From Cercis canadensis (taxonomy: Eukaryota; Streptophyta; Magnoliopsida; Fabales; Fabaceae): a stretch of 64,000 bases of DNA. The stretch spans positions 157,709-221,708 of the forward strand of contig QAOA01006485.1 in NCBI GenBank assembly GCA_003255065.1. The letters are read 5' to 3'. Under the pieces are notes generated by a model. The model was not told where the DNA came from. It searched no databases and was given only the letters and a program-made list of their open reading frames with translations. This document shows positions 10,929 to 23,251 of the stretch, in pieces; positions within the stretch are counted from its first letter, which is position 1; each line of letters begins with the position of its first letter. The translations under genes were made by a program, and so were the position numbers.

Positions 10929-12389
10929 GATTATGAGCGAATAGAATCTGGGTTTTGCTGTGGCTTAGATTGCTCTGTGATCTTCTCCTTCTCCGATTGT
11001 TTTCTTGAAGTGGACTAACTCTGGGATCCAAGTCTCAAAACTCCTTTATAGGTATGGGGAAATCCTAGTTTGTGTTCAATAACTGAAAGCGTGTATGAAG
11101 ATTAAGATAAATTAATAAATAATGTTGTTGGTATAGTTGAAGCGTGTTATAGGCAAGGATGTTTTGCTGGAAGGATTAGGGCTGCTTTCTCAGCTTGGCT
11201 GAATTAGGGTATTTATAATCTATAAAATTTAGATTGTTAGTTATTAAGTCTTCTTTAATATTAATTATGTGGTTATTATGTGTAGTATATTTAATGTGAT
11301 TATTATGTATAAAATATATAGTTATTTTGTTTAATATGTGGTTATTATGTTTAAGTATAAATAGAATAGCCATATTATACCGACGGATATTTTGGTGAGA
11401 ACTGTTGACAAGGCATTAAGGTGACTATTGAGTTATAAAAATAATACATATGTAATAGTTTAATAAGAGAATAATATTGCAAACACCTAAAAAGTTTTAC
11501 CTAAATTTTGTAGAAAAAAATTTCTTAGTGGGTCCCATGTTGCCACACATAATGACACATCAACATCTTGTCATGCAGACTGACATGTATATTTTTATAT
11601 CACAAAATTAAGTATAATAATAAGTAAGTATAATCCAAGTCAATAGCCTCAATTAATTCTCTTAACTATCTGTTAACTTCTGAACCTAATTAAAAAATTA
11701 AAATTTGTTAAAGTCTATTTGAAACAATTGAAACCAAAAGAATGTGAATGAATAATGTATAAATTTCTAACAACCTAAAATATATTTTAGCCCCAATGCA
11801 GCTCTTAGCCCACCATTATTACATTTTTTTTAACGTTTCAAATAAATAGACCCTAATCATTAGCAATAGTGAGAGCAAGACTTACTTTGGGCTTTGGTTT
11901 AAAAAAAATACAGAAAGCTTTTATCAAAAAAAGAAAGCTAAATCGATTCAAGAAAATAACGGGGCAAAAGTCAAAAACTCACAGCCATCCAAAAAATTGC
12001 TTTTGGAGCTTGTATAAAATGGAGATAAGAATTTTCCTAGTAGGAAATCTTAATAAATATGTGATTCCTAAAGAGCCTTAAACAGTTTTTTAATTAAATT
12101 ACGGGGGTTCTATTTTTTTTTTTTTTTGTAGAATTACGGAAATTTTATGATACCACACGAGTATGTCATATTACATTAACATGATAAACATAAGTAATTT
12201 TTATATTTTATTGGATATAAATATAATTTATCTTATTTTCTCAAATAAACTTCAAAACAGTTTACTTATACACATGTCATTTACACATTGGCTATTCTCA
12301 TGTAGTATGACATACTATATAAATACCAAAAATATCTAAGAAACCTCCATTAAATTATCATAAAAATTTGAATTAAAAATTGTTTAGTT
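10929..12389. other. Intergenic, probable kinase promoter side plus AT-rich sequence
   Basis: The first roughly 150 bases are the 5' flank or UTR of the minus-strand kinase. Near 11265-11350 the phrase 'gtggttattatg' and variants recur at short intervals. No coding sequence was recognised; the open frame near 11869 has no protein features. Confidence 0.55.
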
Positions 12390-12896
12390 TTTTAATTCAA
12401 ATAGTTTCCTATAGTTTGGACGAATTTTGAATCAAATCCCTATAGTTTTTTTTTCCTCTTTTAGGGACCTTATAGTTTGAATTTTTTTTAATTTGGTCCC
12501 TACCATCACCCTCCAATTATAATTCTGTCAGTTTAGTGCTGACATAGCAAATAACTTGTTATTGTGGCAATAAAAGAAGTTAACGTGACACTAAAGTGGC
12601 ACAAAATTATCATCTCATCAAATTTTGGCTTCAAAAATTGCATAAAAAAAGTTGATGAAATGGCAATTTTTATGTTATCTCATCACATTAGTTTTTTTTT
12701 TTTATTATTGTTATATAGATAAGCCGTTTGTCATGTTAGCACTAAATTGACGGAGTTATAACTTGGGGTGATGGAAGGGACCCAATTAAAAAAAATTTCA
12801 AACTATAAGCACCTCAAAAGAGAAAAAAAAAAAAACTATAGGGACCTGATTTAAAATTCATCTAAATTATAAGGACTTGCAATACATTTAAACTTT
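12390..12896. mobile_element. Foldback-type element with long inverted arms
   Basis: The left arm (about 12390-12630) and right arm (about 12660-12896) are inverted copies of each other. The right-arm blocks 'ttgtcatgttagcactaaattgac', 'gagttataacttgg.gtgatgg' and 'caaactataagcacct' are each found reverse-complemented in the left arm. The arms take up almost the whole element, leaving a short loop near 12635-12660. There is no coding capacity. A single related arm lies at 661-890. Ends and target duplication are not certain. Confidence 0.7.
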
Positions 12897-13453
12897 TATT
12901 TAAATATACTTTACTCTCTAAAAAATACATTACAACTATTTGAAACTTGAGTGTATTTGGATAAAGAAACAATCTTAAACTCCAAACTAGTCAAAGTTAA
13001 AATCTTAGGGTTAGCATTGAAGGGAAATTTTCTTTGAATGTACTATGTCGATATATATTGTATGATGTATTTGGTATTGCTGGATGATTGAATGCTTAGA
13101 AAAGTAGAAATTATTGGAGAATCTCAATTTTCACTTGTGTGTATGGTTTGTTATGTCTTTAGAAACTCAAAACCTTATGTTTCAAAATTTTGAATAATTA
13201 TTTGAGATGTTGAGAAATGGCTGTTCTATATCTCTTGCTCTAAGCTCTATGGTAGTTTGGGTTTTGTCGAAATAAATAAAAATGGAAATGAAGATGGAAC
13301 GTAGAATGAGCTGAAACTAATATGTGGAGAAAGTACAACTACAAGGACTATATTTATAGAATTTCAGGTGGAAAATAATTTTAAAAATGGAGAATGGAAC
13401 TTCCTAAGTAGAGATTTTTCCCCTCAAAGGAAGAGGTTTATATAAACTACCCT

Positions 13454-13497
<44 letters not shown>

Positions 13498-14149
13498 AGT
13501 TTAAACATACTCTCAATCTTTCCATAAAAAACAGAAATACAGTCTCAATCTAATTCATGTTTTTATCTTTTTGTGACATTTAGCACTTAGTTCTGTTTTA
13601 TTGGACTTGGAGTTTGATCTATGCAATTGAGAGGAAATTTTCCATGAGAGTATTTCCAGTTTTATAATTATTATATGAGTTCTCTTTATGAACACTTTTG
13701 GATTCTATTATTATTTGGTGTTTTAAGTTCTATTATTTCGCTAATCCCATGGTACTGACTTAGCCATCAGAAATTTCTCACTGGAGCGAAACTCTAGCCA
13801 CCTCAGGATTCTTTATTTTGCCTATATTAATGCAGATTTTCATCGCTGAAGGTATACAGGTATTTTCCTGCGTCAACAAGAAGTCATAATGAATGTCAGA
13901 TATTTATGGTCAAGAGTAACATTCTTAGGAATCCCAATGGAAGTGCTAAGTTCTATATTATTTCGTAGAAGGTTACAAGTAGTTTCATTTCTGTACATTC
14001 GGAAAAATTGTAACCAAAAACCACTTATACGAGTGACGACAGTATCAGATTGCATTCAACAAAAGCGTTCATTTGTAGCTTCTAATGTGTCACCATGACA
14101 AACTATAATTATTTGAATGGAAACACAAGTTGTGATTCTCAATCAAGAC
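12897..14149. other. Intergenic with AT microsatellite
   Basis: No gene recognised. It includes the AT dinucleotide tract listed separately. The open frames near 13873-14098 overlap each other on opposite strands and have no recognisable features. Confidence 0.5.
13457..13493. repeat. (AT)n microsatellite
   Basis: Uninterrupted alternating AT of about 37 bases. Confidence 0.95.
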
Positions 14150-14465
14150 TCTCTATGAAAAGGAGGAGGAATGGGATGGGAGGGAGAAGATGGAGAGATT
14201 GTCCTCTATGACGTAGCTGGGGTTAGGAATGGACTCAACACCCTGCAACTGAACTCCCTTAAGAAAGGAGTATGAAACAGGCTACTCGGAAAGGAAGATC
14301 CTTGGTAAGAGCGGCAGTCCAGCTTCTCGTTCAATACAAAAGCGAGGGCAAGGAAAAGAAACCTTGATGAGGGAACAGAGGGAGGACTAGGGATCTCTCC
14401 AATCAATTGAGGATCTTTTCCTGAGTAGTAGTATTCTTTGCGGGCTAGAGTACTTGAATCCATAA
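14150..14465. other. GC-richer block, possible organelle-derived insert
   Basis: This 300-bp stretch is clearly richer in G and C than its surroundings and reads unlike them ('ggaagatccttggtaagag', 'gagggcaaggaaaag'). The texture recalls plant mitochondrial intergenic DNA, but no organelle gene was identified, so the assignment is a guess from composition only. Confidence 0.25.
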
Positions 14466-15127
14466 CTACAATCTTTAATTCTTTTTCTTTTAACTTTCTC
14501 AGTTGAGAAGTGTTGTTAGTTATCTACGGACGCGACTTCCTTGGTTTGCACAGCTTTGTACTTCTTACAAAATCTGATAAATAAAGCTTATCTATCCTTA
14601 GTGCCACCATTTTTTCATTTAAATTAAAATTTTATCGTAATGTATTATGTGAGTATGTGATTTGTCCATGCTTTAAACCTAAAGAAGTTTTGTGTGTAGC
14701 ACCATATTAGATATAAAATCATTCTTAGACTTTTACCTAATAAGTTAAGTTTTTATGTTAAATTGATTATTGACATAGTATTAGAGCCTATTTGATCAAT
14801 CGGTTAAGAGATCAAATATTTATCTGCCCCCACTTTCTCAATTAATTCCTTGATAGATTTCTTCCCATCTATATGTATCTATCTATACTACATATAAAAA
14901 TATGAATGGGCATAAACTTTTAAATGCCCTAAAATACTCTCTTTGCTCCCTCCTTTTTGTGTCTTCATTGGTCTTTTTGCACAAAACACATTATGTTTTA
15001 AAAAGTTTTGCCTTTATAAAATTACAAAATTAATTATACTCTCATTAATTTTTATTTTTTTTTAGGATATACACTATGTAACTTTTTTTTTCCGTAAAAT
15101 CTTCTTCAAGTAGAATCCTTCTATCTA
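14466..15127. other. Intergenic with old Copia-like LTR/PBS remnant
   Basis: Near 14700-14795 the sequence reads like the 3' end of a common plant LTR ('tataaaatcattcttagac'), followed by a decayed primer-binding-like TAGTATTAGAGCC at 14776-14790. The related phrase 'taagaatgattttatat' recurs in the repeats near 15675 and 26155. No gene recognised. Confidence 0.4.
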
Positions 15128-15989
15128 TGAGAAATTATTTGTTACAATTCATACCATTTTCAAATTCTTTCTCTTAATTTAAACTTCTTTCTATTCTTTT
15201 TTTTTTTTTAATGTCCCTCTCCCATGAATATGTTATTTTTATGCATTATTCATGTTTAATTTCTATTATCAGATCAAAGATAAATTACATTTTTAATTTA
15301 CGGATAGCAAAATCTTTTGATTGCCAAAAATATCCCTCTTCAATATTTACTCTTCCTTTTGATTTTGTAATATATAAAAACATGATAAATTTATAAAATA
15401 ATTACATATCTAAGCATACATGCAATTCAATGCACTTGTATAATGTGTTAAGAACCAATTCAACCCAAAAAACTTAAGCTTTTAAGAGAAAATCCATGAC
15501 TGATTTTATATTTAACATGCATCCATACACAAAACTCTATTAGACTTGAAGCGTGGACAAAACACACGTTCACTTATATCATGTGCTGAAATTTTAATAT
15601 AATTGAGAAAGTGGGAACGGCAGGATTCAATCTCCTAACCACTTAGTTAAAGAAGCTTTGATATAGGTAAAAACCTAAGAATGATTTTATATCTAACATT
15701 ATGAACGAGTAAATTTAAAAATGACTAACGAACTTTCCTTCTTATTAATTTTTCATTTATTACTAATTTAATATATAATTTATCAAACAACTTTCTTGCA
15801 CTTGCTTCTTTCATGTTAAGGAAGGGCCACAAGGAAATCATAATTAAGGATTCTGAAAAGGCAAACAATTCGTGAAATCAAAACCCTAAATTTTTAAAAG
15901 TCAGTTCTTTCTTTGCTTGCCATGTTTATATATATCTCACCTGATTAATTGATATTTTCATAGAAGTTAAATGTGGAAGAAGTGTAGTG

Positions 15990-16304
15990 ATGGCTGCAAA
16001 TAATGTGTGGAAGATCAGTGTAGCTGTGCTGATGATGGTATTGGTTATGGGGATGCTGGCTGCTTCGTTGCCAGCCAATGATCCAAGACATGCCGAAGCC
16101 CAAGAGACTTGTAAGAAAAAATGCAGAAGGTTCGCAAATAAAAGAACATCCTGTGGGACTGCTGCCTTCCAAACTCATTTCAAGCAATGCTTGGAAGAGT
16201 GCATGAATCAATATATGGAAGAGAGAAGAAAGCAGGAAAACCATCAGAAGAAAGCGAAACATCATCATGTTCGTCCTTTTAAAAAAATAAAATGGAGGGG
16301 ATAA
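15990..16304 (+). CDS. Small secreted Cys-rich peptide (CX3C-X21-CX3C), intact
   Basis: The 104-residue frame starts MAANNVWK at 15990; an in-frame GTG three bases upstream is not a plausible start. Residues 8-28 are hydrophobic (VAVLMMVLVMGMLAA) and look like a signal peptide. The mature part has CKKKC, then 21 residues, then CLEEC, followed by a basic tail with HHH and many Lys. A fifth Cys lies in the linker (TSCGT) where the paralogues have Phe or Tyr. Paired CX3C motifs on amphipathic helices are the hallmark of alpha-hairpinin peptides (antimicrobial or protease-inhibiting), but the linker here is longer than usual, so the family is unassigned. It lies 1.5 kb upstream of a REM gene, and the pair is duplicated at 26739/28410. 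Confidence 0.75.
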   Translation: MAANNVWKISVAVLMMVLVMGMLAASLPANDPRHAEAQETCKKKCRRFANKRTSCGTAAFQTHFKQCLEECMNQYMEERRKQENHQKKAKHHHVRPFKKIKWRG

Positions 16305-17765
16305 AATACCTTATCAGACTTGAATAAATAAATCATAGCAACAGTTTGAGCTTTTTCGGTTTGTGCATGATGATGAAACTTCTCTTTTCATCATGAGTTT
16401 GTTGATAATGAAGATCAATTGAAAAGTATTATATTCTCTTTTGATTTGGGCTTTTTGGGTTTGTGCATAATCCCATGAGAAGGAATTGGGATTGATTGGA
16501 ACTCCCTTTTTCCATTATGGATTTGTCACTAATTAAGATAAAATAAAAAAGATTCTATGATTGAGATCACGAGAAGGAATTGAGTATTTTGGAATTGAGT
16601 TACTAATTAATCTCAATTTAGATTGAATTGATTTTTCTATTTAATTTCATAGACTTCTTTTCAATTGAGCTTAATAAGAGACAAATTAATAGATAATAAG
16701 TATAGTTTCAAGGGATTCCATGCCAATTGAGATTAATTATTGGCGTTTCATTGAAATATTTAATTTCATAGAATTAGTGTAAAATTGAAAATCTTCAATT
16801 CAATTTCCTAAAGTCCTTTTTCAATTGAACTTGATTAATAGCAAATTGATGAATGAAAATTATAATTTCAAACAATTTTACGTCAATTTAAGTTAATTAG
16901 TTATTCAACTGATAGACAAACCAATTTGAAAAAAATTGTATATTTGTTGGGCAGAATAGCAGTACAGTGACAAAAAAAATATAGAATAAAAACTCAATGC
17001 ACGTGAAAAATTAAAATTGCACCATCAAAAATTAAATATGAGAGAGTGAGAGGATTCTGTTAAAAAAAGTGTGGAAAAATGTCCAGGGAGTATATCCACG
17101 CGCGTAGGTATTTCTCTAGCCATTTATTTGATCTTCTTCTACCTTTGGTGTGCAGAAGCTGAACCACCATTAGAGTTTCCTCTGAGCTCTCTTGGCTCAG
17201 TTTAATTGAGTTTTCCTCCAAAAATAAATCACATTTAAATCAAAAACCCATGATCAATCTGAGACAAAAACATGTTTTTAAGGCCACAATGACAAATAGG
17301 AGGCAAATGTTGTTTAGTTATTTGGAAAAAAAAAAATAATTCGTAACTATCGTATTTAATAATTAACTTACGAACAACTAATCAGTAATCATTCCATATT
17401 TAATTATAAGAATTAAAATACTCTTTTTTTTTTTTTTTACTATAAGAATTAAAATACTCAAATTGACGTTTTTGATCATTTTCTACAAAAAAAGTTTTGG
17501 TATAATATTATTTAAACTAAATGAACCATCCTTAAATATTTAACTGCCTGCCCTAAAAGAAGACAACAATAAGTATTTAGAAAGGCAGAATCTATGAGAC
17601 AATAATAGTTAATCGCTAATCAATAGATTGACTTTCTCGAGCCTTGCAATTGACTTAGTTACACTGATGGATAATATCTGACAAGCATTTATTTTATACT
17701 TGGTAGCTGCAAAATGCAGTTATATTAGTGTACAAAAGACAAAGCACCAGCTCCAAACCCCATCC
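16305..17765. other. Intergenic spacer between peptide and REM gene
   Basis: No coding signal. Phrases such as 'tttaatttcatagaattag' and 'ttcaattgaacttgattaat' recur two or three times between 16600 and 16900, so part is an internal short repeat. The whole spacer is conserved in the second copy at 26985-28409, so it probably holds the REM promoter; no individual element can be assigned. Confidence 0.6.
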
Positions 17766-20700
17766 ATGGCTTCTCTTCATCACCAGCAAAATGAAATATA
17801 TTTCGTCAGGATTCTTCTCGAACGTTGTCTCCAATTGCTCGTAAGCATTCCAGTTTATATCTTTTTCATCCATTATTTGTTTATTGTATCAAATACATGG
17901 ACCTCTAGCTCTTAGGGTCTTTTTTCTTCTTTTCAATCACCCATGATCTGCTCACATAATGTGGCCTAGTATGCTTTAGGTTACAACTTACATGGTTAGT
18001 GTATGAAAGCATAACAGCCTCTTAACTTTGGAAGCAAGTTTGAAGAATTAGAAAGAGTAAAGCACCTGTCTGTATTGATGATCAAACACAATGCTTTTGC
18101 TAGTGAAATGGACTAACTAACTATGATTATCAGTACTAGTGTTATTATATTGCATACTAACAACAGGTTTTTCTCAGAGGATTCCAAGAAAATTTACCAG
18201 CAAATATGGGTTTAATCTGTCAAATCCAGTGTTTTTGAAGCCTCCAGATGGTACTGAATGGAAAATATTTTGGACAAAGAGTGATGATGATATTTGGTTT
18301 CAAAATGGTTGGAAAGAATTTGTTAGGTATTACTCTCTAGAAAAAGGACATTTAGTGATGTTCAAGTATGAAGAAACTTCCCGTTTTGATGTACTCTTAT
18401 TTGACAAGACTACCCTACAAATAGAGTATCCTTCTCATGTTCTTTATGATGAAAAGCCCAACCTTGATGATCAGTTCAGTGATGACTCGGTTGAAATTTT
18501 GGATGAAAAACCTCCAGACTTGAAGGCTAAACTGAAATCACCATTGTCGTCACCTCGGCCTCGAAAGAAACTAAAAGTCGGCACAAATGGAGATTTTGAA
18601 CGAAGGTCCAGTCTGAAAAGTGTACATTTTCATGATCAAACTGAAGGTAGACAATCTCAAGGTACAAAACTAGAGAAATCAATTCATGGCAATGCACATG
18701 TGAACTCTACCAAGAAAGAATTGGAAGGTATGCTTTTCAATATCTCTATGTCCTATTCAATTTGTGTATCAATTTGTTTTGTTTAGGGTAAAGAAAGCTT
18801 AGTGTAGCTATTTTCTATGATGCTGATAAGAAATTTTAGCAGAAGACATGGAAGGAAATGTTTTCACCAACAAGAAGTGCCCAAATTCTGAGCAGAAAGC
18901 ACGGATGGAAACATTAACTCCTACTGAAAAGACCGAAGCTTTAAAGAGAGCGAATACTTTCAGATCTGAAAATCCATTTTTCATACTAATCATTCAGCCA
19001 TCATATGTTTCCAACAAGTCTTCATTGGTGAGCTTTCCATTAGAAACATGCAAGGCCATGGATTTAGCTTTCTTTAGCTACAATAAATAATCTTTTGTCA
19101 TACTTTCGTTGAAGCAAAAACTTAACTTCTTTTCTCTGCTCTTTGATTATTCACCTTGTCAAATAAAAAAAAATCCAGCACATACCATCAAAATTTGCAG
19201 ATGAACATATAGAGAAAAAGCAAGGTACTGTGATCCTTGAAGTCTTGGAGGGGAGAACTTGGTCTGCTATATATAATGGTCACAAAATACTTTCTGGCTG
19301 GTATAAATTTGCCCGAGATAATAATCTAAAAGTGGGTGATGCTTGTGTTTTTGAGATGACAAATAGCATTGAACTTTCATTCAAAGTTTTGATTTACCGG
19401 GCTCCTGAAGATCCAAGTTGCTCATTTTCACAAGGTATGTGATATGTTAATTGATTTATCTGTATACAAGTGTTCTTGGATTCCTTTAATGTTTATTTAT
19501 TTATTTTTTTTTTAAAGATTCGTGATTCCTAATCTATTTTCTCTGTGGATGATACAAAAGGGTTGTCACAAAACCACAAGGGGAGGAGAGACCTTCCTAC
19601 TTCAGGGAAAAGTCTGAAACCTATGGTCCCTAGAAGGACGCAAAACACTGTGAAAAATGAGGCTCTTGAAAATGCTATGTCTTCCAAATTTCGAAATCCA
19701 TTTTTCAAGGTTGTCATGCAAAAATCTTATGCTTCTGGTCGAGCAAATTTGGTAAGCTTCACCTGAAATGATATCTATGCTTTCTTTCTTTCTTGATGTA
19801 TTTCAGAAAGAAAATTTTATACATCAGCAAGAAAGAGTCTGGCAATGTGTACCATTCAATTTTTTTTGTGGCCATAGTGTGCCATTGAAATTGGCAAATC
19901 AGAAACTCTAACATTTCCTATTTACGTTTGTTGGAAATCTGGAGTATTTTTATAAAAAGGAACAAAAACGGTTCTTATAAAAAGGTTTTCAATGAAATAA
20001 TTTCTAATTCTATTTCATGATTTCTACGGCAGCGTGTACCATTGGAATTTGCCAAGAAATATTTCAATGTCGAAAAGAATATTATGCTTGTCACCCTTCG
20101 GAGAGTAGATGGTAGACTTTGGTCTGTCAGATACAAGTCTAGATTTTCTCAGGGAAAACACTGCCCAGAATTTTCTCATGGATGGAAGCAATTTGTGGTG
20201 GATAATGATTTTCAAATAGGTGATGTTTGTGTCTTTGAGCTCGTTCATAGAATCAAGCTTACATTTGATATTACAATTTTTCGAGACACTAAAGACGGAA
20301 CTCATTCAATGTATTCAGGTAAAAAAAATATTGTTATAAAACTTCATTGTCCTGTTTGATCTACAGAACAAAAAATTGTCATGTTTTCTCTTGAAACAGC
20401 TCAAGGGAGTAAAGCTGATCTCGCAGAACCTGAGAGAAACCCGGATATTGAGACAACAAATGTTTGTACTAGTAAAGTTAAATCAGAGAACCCTAACTTG
20501 TGTGACCAATTCAGAGCTCAAGTTAAATTCAGTAAGTATGTAAGCTCACATATTTCAAATTGCAGAATAGCAAATTCCTGAACTGACTGTAAAGGGTTTT
20601 GTTGGCGTAACACAGGTGGGAAGAGTACTGAAAGAACTTCAACATCATTGCTGAAGCATGGGGCAACCAGAGTTCTCGAAAAAGCTGAAAATTTTGAGTC

Positions 20701-21559
20701 AGACAATCCCTTTTTCACAGTTTGTATTAGGCCTTGTCATATGCAGCGTAGCAAACCGGTAAGGTTAAGCAACACAGAAGGCATATAGTTTAGATACTGC
20801 CACTACTTCATTATTGACAATATTCAGGATTACTTTCAATGACAACATAAAATGTATAGCAACATAGAAAATATATATGGTAACATTTTGTCATGTATAG
20901 CAACACTTTTAAATGTTATGCAAACTCTTTAACCACTAATGCTAAAAAAACACATGACCAATCTTGCAAAAAATCTAAAAACAACATTCTCCAAATGTTA
21001 AAAATCATTTATATTTTAGTGTGCGGGTTTTATACTAATGAACCACCAGATTCTGTTCTGATTGTGATGAAATTAATATATTATGCAGCATGTACCAAAA
21101 GCCTTCTACATGAGGTGTACTACAGAAAGGGAGAAGAATATGTTGATACAGGTGGGTGAAAGATCATGGCATGTAAAGTTGATATGTCCTTCGAGCGTAT
21201 CATCAGCCCAGTTTNAATGTTAAAAATCATTTATATTTTAGTGTGCAGGTTTTATACTAATGAACCACCAGATTCTGTTCTGATTGTGATGAAATTAATA
21301 TATTATGCAGCATGTACCAAAAGCCTTCCACATGAGGTGTACTACAGAAAGGGAGAAGAATATGTTGATACAGGTGGGTGAAAGATCATGGCATGTAAAG
21401 TTGATATGTCCTTCGAGCGTATCATCAGCCCAGTTTTCTGCTGGTTGGCCCGCATTTGCAAGGGAAAATAACTTGCAAGGTGGAGATGTTTGCATCTTTG
21501 AGCTGATTAATAGAGAAGATACAGTGCTGGAAGCTCATATTTTCAGATGCCACAGTTAG
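17766..21559 (+). CDS. REM-type B3 transcription factor with four B3 domains
   Basis: A plant-specific nuclear DNA-binding protein of the REPRODUCTIVE MERISTEM class. Nine exons join in frame with GT/AG borders: 17766-17840, 18178-18727, 18843-19027, 19179-19434, 19561-19751, 20033-20318, 20400-20531, 20616-20758, 21311-21559, giving about 688 residues. B3 domains lie near residues 12-110, 248-350, 401-508 and 589-688. Each is interrupted by a phase-0 intron between its first strand (for example NPFFKVVMQKSY) and a segment such as RIPRKF, HIPSKF, RVPLEF or HVPKAF. Each then has the WxxxF/GWxxF and GDxCxFE-type core. Linkers are Ser/Lys-rich. The last exon also appears in part at 21089-21214, before a single N; that partial copy is treated as an assembly artefact. 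REM proteins commonly act in flower and reproductive development; the target here is unknown. Confidence 0.85.
20994..21436. repeat. 221-bp direct duplicate around single N (assembly artefact)
   Basis: Bases 20994-21214 and 21216-21436 are the same 221-bp sequence with only about two differences, separated by one N at 21215. Part of the last REM exon is therefore shown twice. This looks like two unmerged contig ends or haplotypes rather than a true duplication, because copy 2 at 29880-30100 has the block once. Confidence 0.85.
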
Positions 21560-22339
21560 ATTGTGCACAGTTTGGAGCTTTTGCATTTTCTGAATTTATA
21601 AGGGCTACAACTTCTTTGAATGTAATGGTTAAAAGTTATCTTTTGTTGCAGCTACACCTTGAATATTTGAACCATATATATAGGATGTGTGAATTTATAG
21701 TTAGTTCAGCAAGTTAATTGGCTTGAGCTGTTAATGTCATAGCCAACACTTATCTTAGTAAATATCGTTTTGAAAGAAAATCATAAAGGATAAGATGTAT
21801 TTTGAGAGGTGAAAATAAATGCTTGTAAACGGCCATAATCTTTTTATCATTTCTATCAATAATGTGACATGAAACATGAAAATTGATAACATAGTTCAAG
21901 AGTGCGTAATATAGGACAAGCTAAACCCTAATTCACTTCAAGATTCAAATGTCGCTATAAAATAAATTTGAGTAACTAGCTAATAACCACGCATGTCAAT
22001 ATAATAAGTAACTGGCCATTTTTCTAATAGACCCACTGGCCTATTAGCCCTTTGATGATGGGGTTGGGCTACTCTTTTAGATGAAAGAGTTCAACATTAT
22101 AAAATAAATAAAAAATAAAGTCAATTTGACCAAGGTAAACAAATAATATCTTTTAGTGGGTAATAAAAATATAATATTTTTTAGTGGCTGACACTTGTAA
22201 TTTAGATGAACTTTCAAAATTGCTCCTTTGTTTAGTGTGTTAGTGTGCTTTTTTATGTGGTTATTGTAAGCAAAGATACAATGATTATTAATTAGCACAC
22301 AAATACTAATCAAGAGGCAAAAGGAAGCTGCCATTGTGG
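21560..22339. other. Intergenic, REM gene 3' flank
   Basis: The first roughly 100 bases match the 3' flank of the second REM gene (30213 on) and are probably 3' UTR. The rest is AT-rich with no gene recognised. Confidence 0.55.
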
Positions 22340-22349
22340 TTATCTTTCC

Positions 22350-22960
22350 CAATGTTTTAAAAACTGAACTGGTAAGCAAACCGTTTCAGAGAATGAGCAC
22401 CAGTTGAACTGGTTCAATTAATTTGACCAAACGGTCAGATCAGTGATGTCATAAATATAATTTTTATATAAATATAATATTTAATGTGCCTATTATATAT
22501 TTTAAGTTATAATAAATATATTTTTATGCAAATTTGTTAATAAAATTAAAGTTGACCTAGTGACAAATGTTTTTTCTCTTCCTTAGAAGGAGGGTTCGAA
22601 TCTTCTTATGGCTAATATTTATTTATTATACAATCTAAATGTGAATAAGTAAATTATAATACAAATTTATTCTTGATTTTGTGGTTCAAGTCTCTTATCT
22701 TCTTCCTTTAAGAAGGGGGTTCGAATCCTTTGGTGGAGTATTTTCAAAATTCCTTTAAAATGATGCAATTTTGAAAAAAAAAAAATAGTGAACTGTCCGG
22801 TTTTGTAAAACTGGTCCGGTTCACTGATTTTGACCGATTCAGTACAGTTTTCATCGGTTTAACCGCTCAAGTGGTTTATCCACTTGAACCGAACTAGAAT
22901 TCAAACCGAGCACCGGTTGAACCGATCGAACCGCCCGGTTTGGTCCGGTTTTTAAAACAC
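22350..22960. mobile_element. Non-coding TIR element (MULE-like MITE), 611 bp
   Basis: The ends are inverted repeats built on GTTTTAAAAAC(C/T)G(G/A)AC, and the inner arms both carry reworked 'ggttcaa' and 'accggt' phrases. Ten-base flanks 22340-22349 (TTATCTTTCC) and 22961-22970 (TTATCTCTCC) match at nine of ten positions, as expected of a 9-10 bp target duplication. The interior holds two B-box-like GGGTTCGAATC motifs (near 22585 and 22718), probably SINE-derived. There is no coding capacity. Confidence 0.7.
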
Positions 22961-22970
22961 TTATCTCTCC

Positions 22971-23210
22971 TTTCTTACTGCTCATTTTATACACTCAATG
23001 AACGTTGATTAGGGAATCACATTGGAATAGGAATGGGAATAAAATGATTTGAAATTAAATGGTTATTCTCATTTTGTATTTTGATAGTTTTATGAAATTA
23101 ATATAGAAGGAAATTGACCAAATAGTTTGTTGTATTAGTTGAGTGATACTGAGGTGATTTTTAAGGTTTATAGATTCTATGTTCTAATCTAGAGTTGTAG
23201 CAAAAAATAC

Positions 23211-23251
<41 letters not shown>

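Larger units (their letters stand above)
15128..21660 (+). repeat. Segmental duplication, copy 1
   Basis: From about 15128 the sequence is collinear with 25802-30250. Upstream repeat, peptide gene, spacer, and REM gene all match in order, with near identity over long stretches (for example 17700-18720 against 28345-29340). Copy 1 retains two B3 domains absent from copy 2, and about 110 bp of spacer near 16620-16740 is also missing from copy 2. Confidence 0.92.

Noticed and set aside
21089..21214. A second copy of the last REM exon
   Set aside because: It ends at a lone N and is part of a 221-bp block repeated on both sides of that N. The paralogous gene has the block once. Treated as an assembly artefact.
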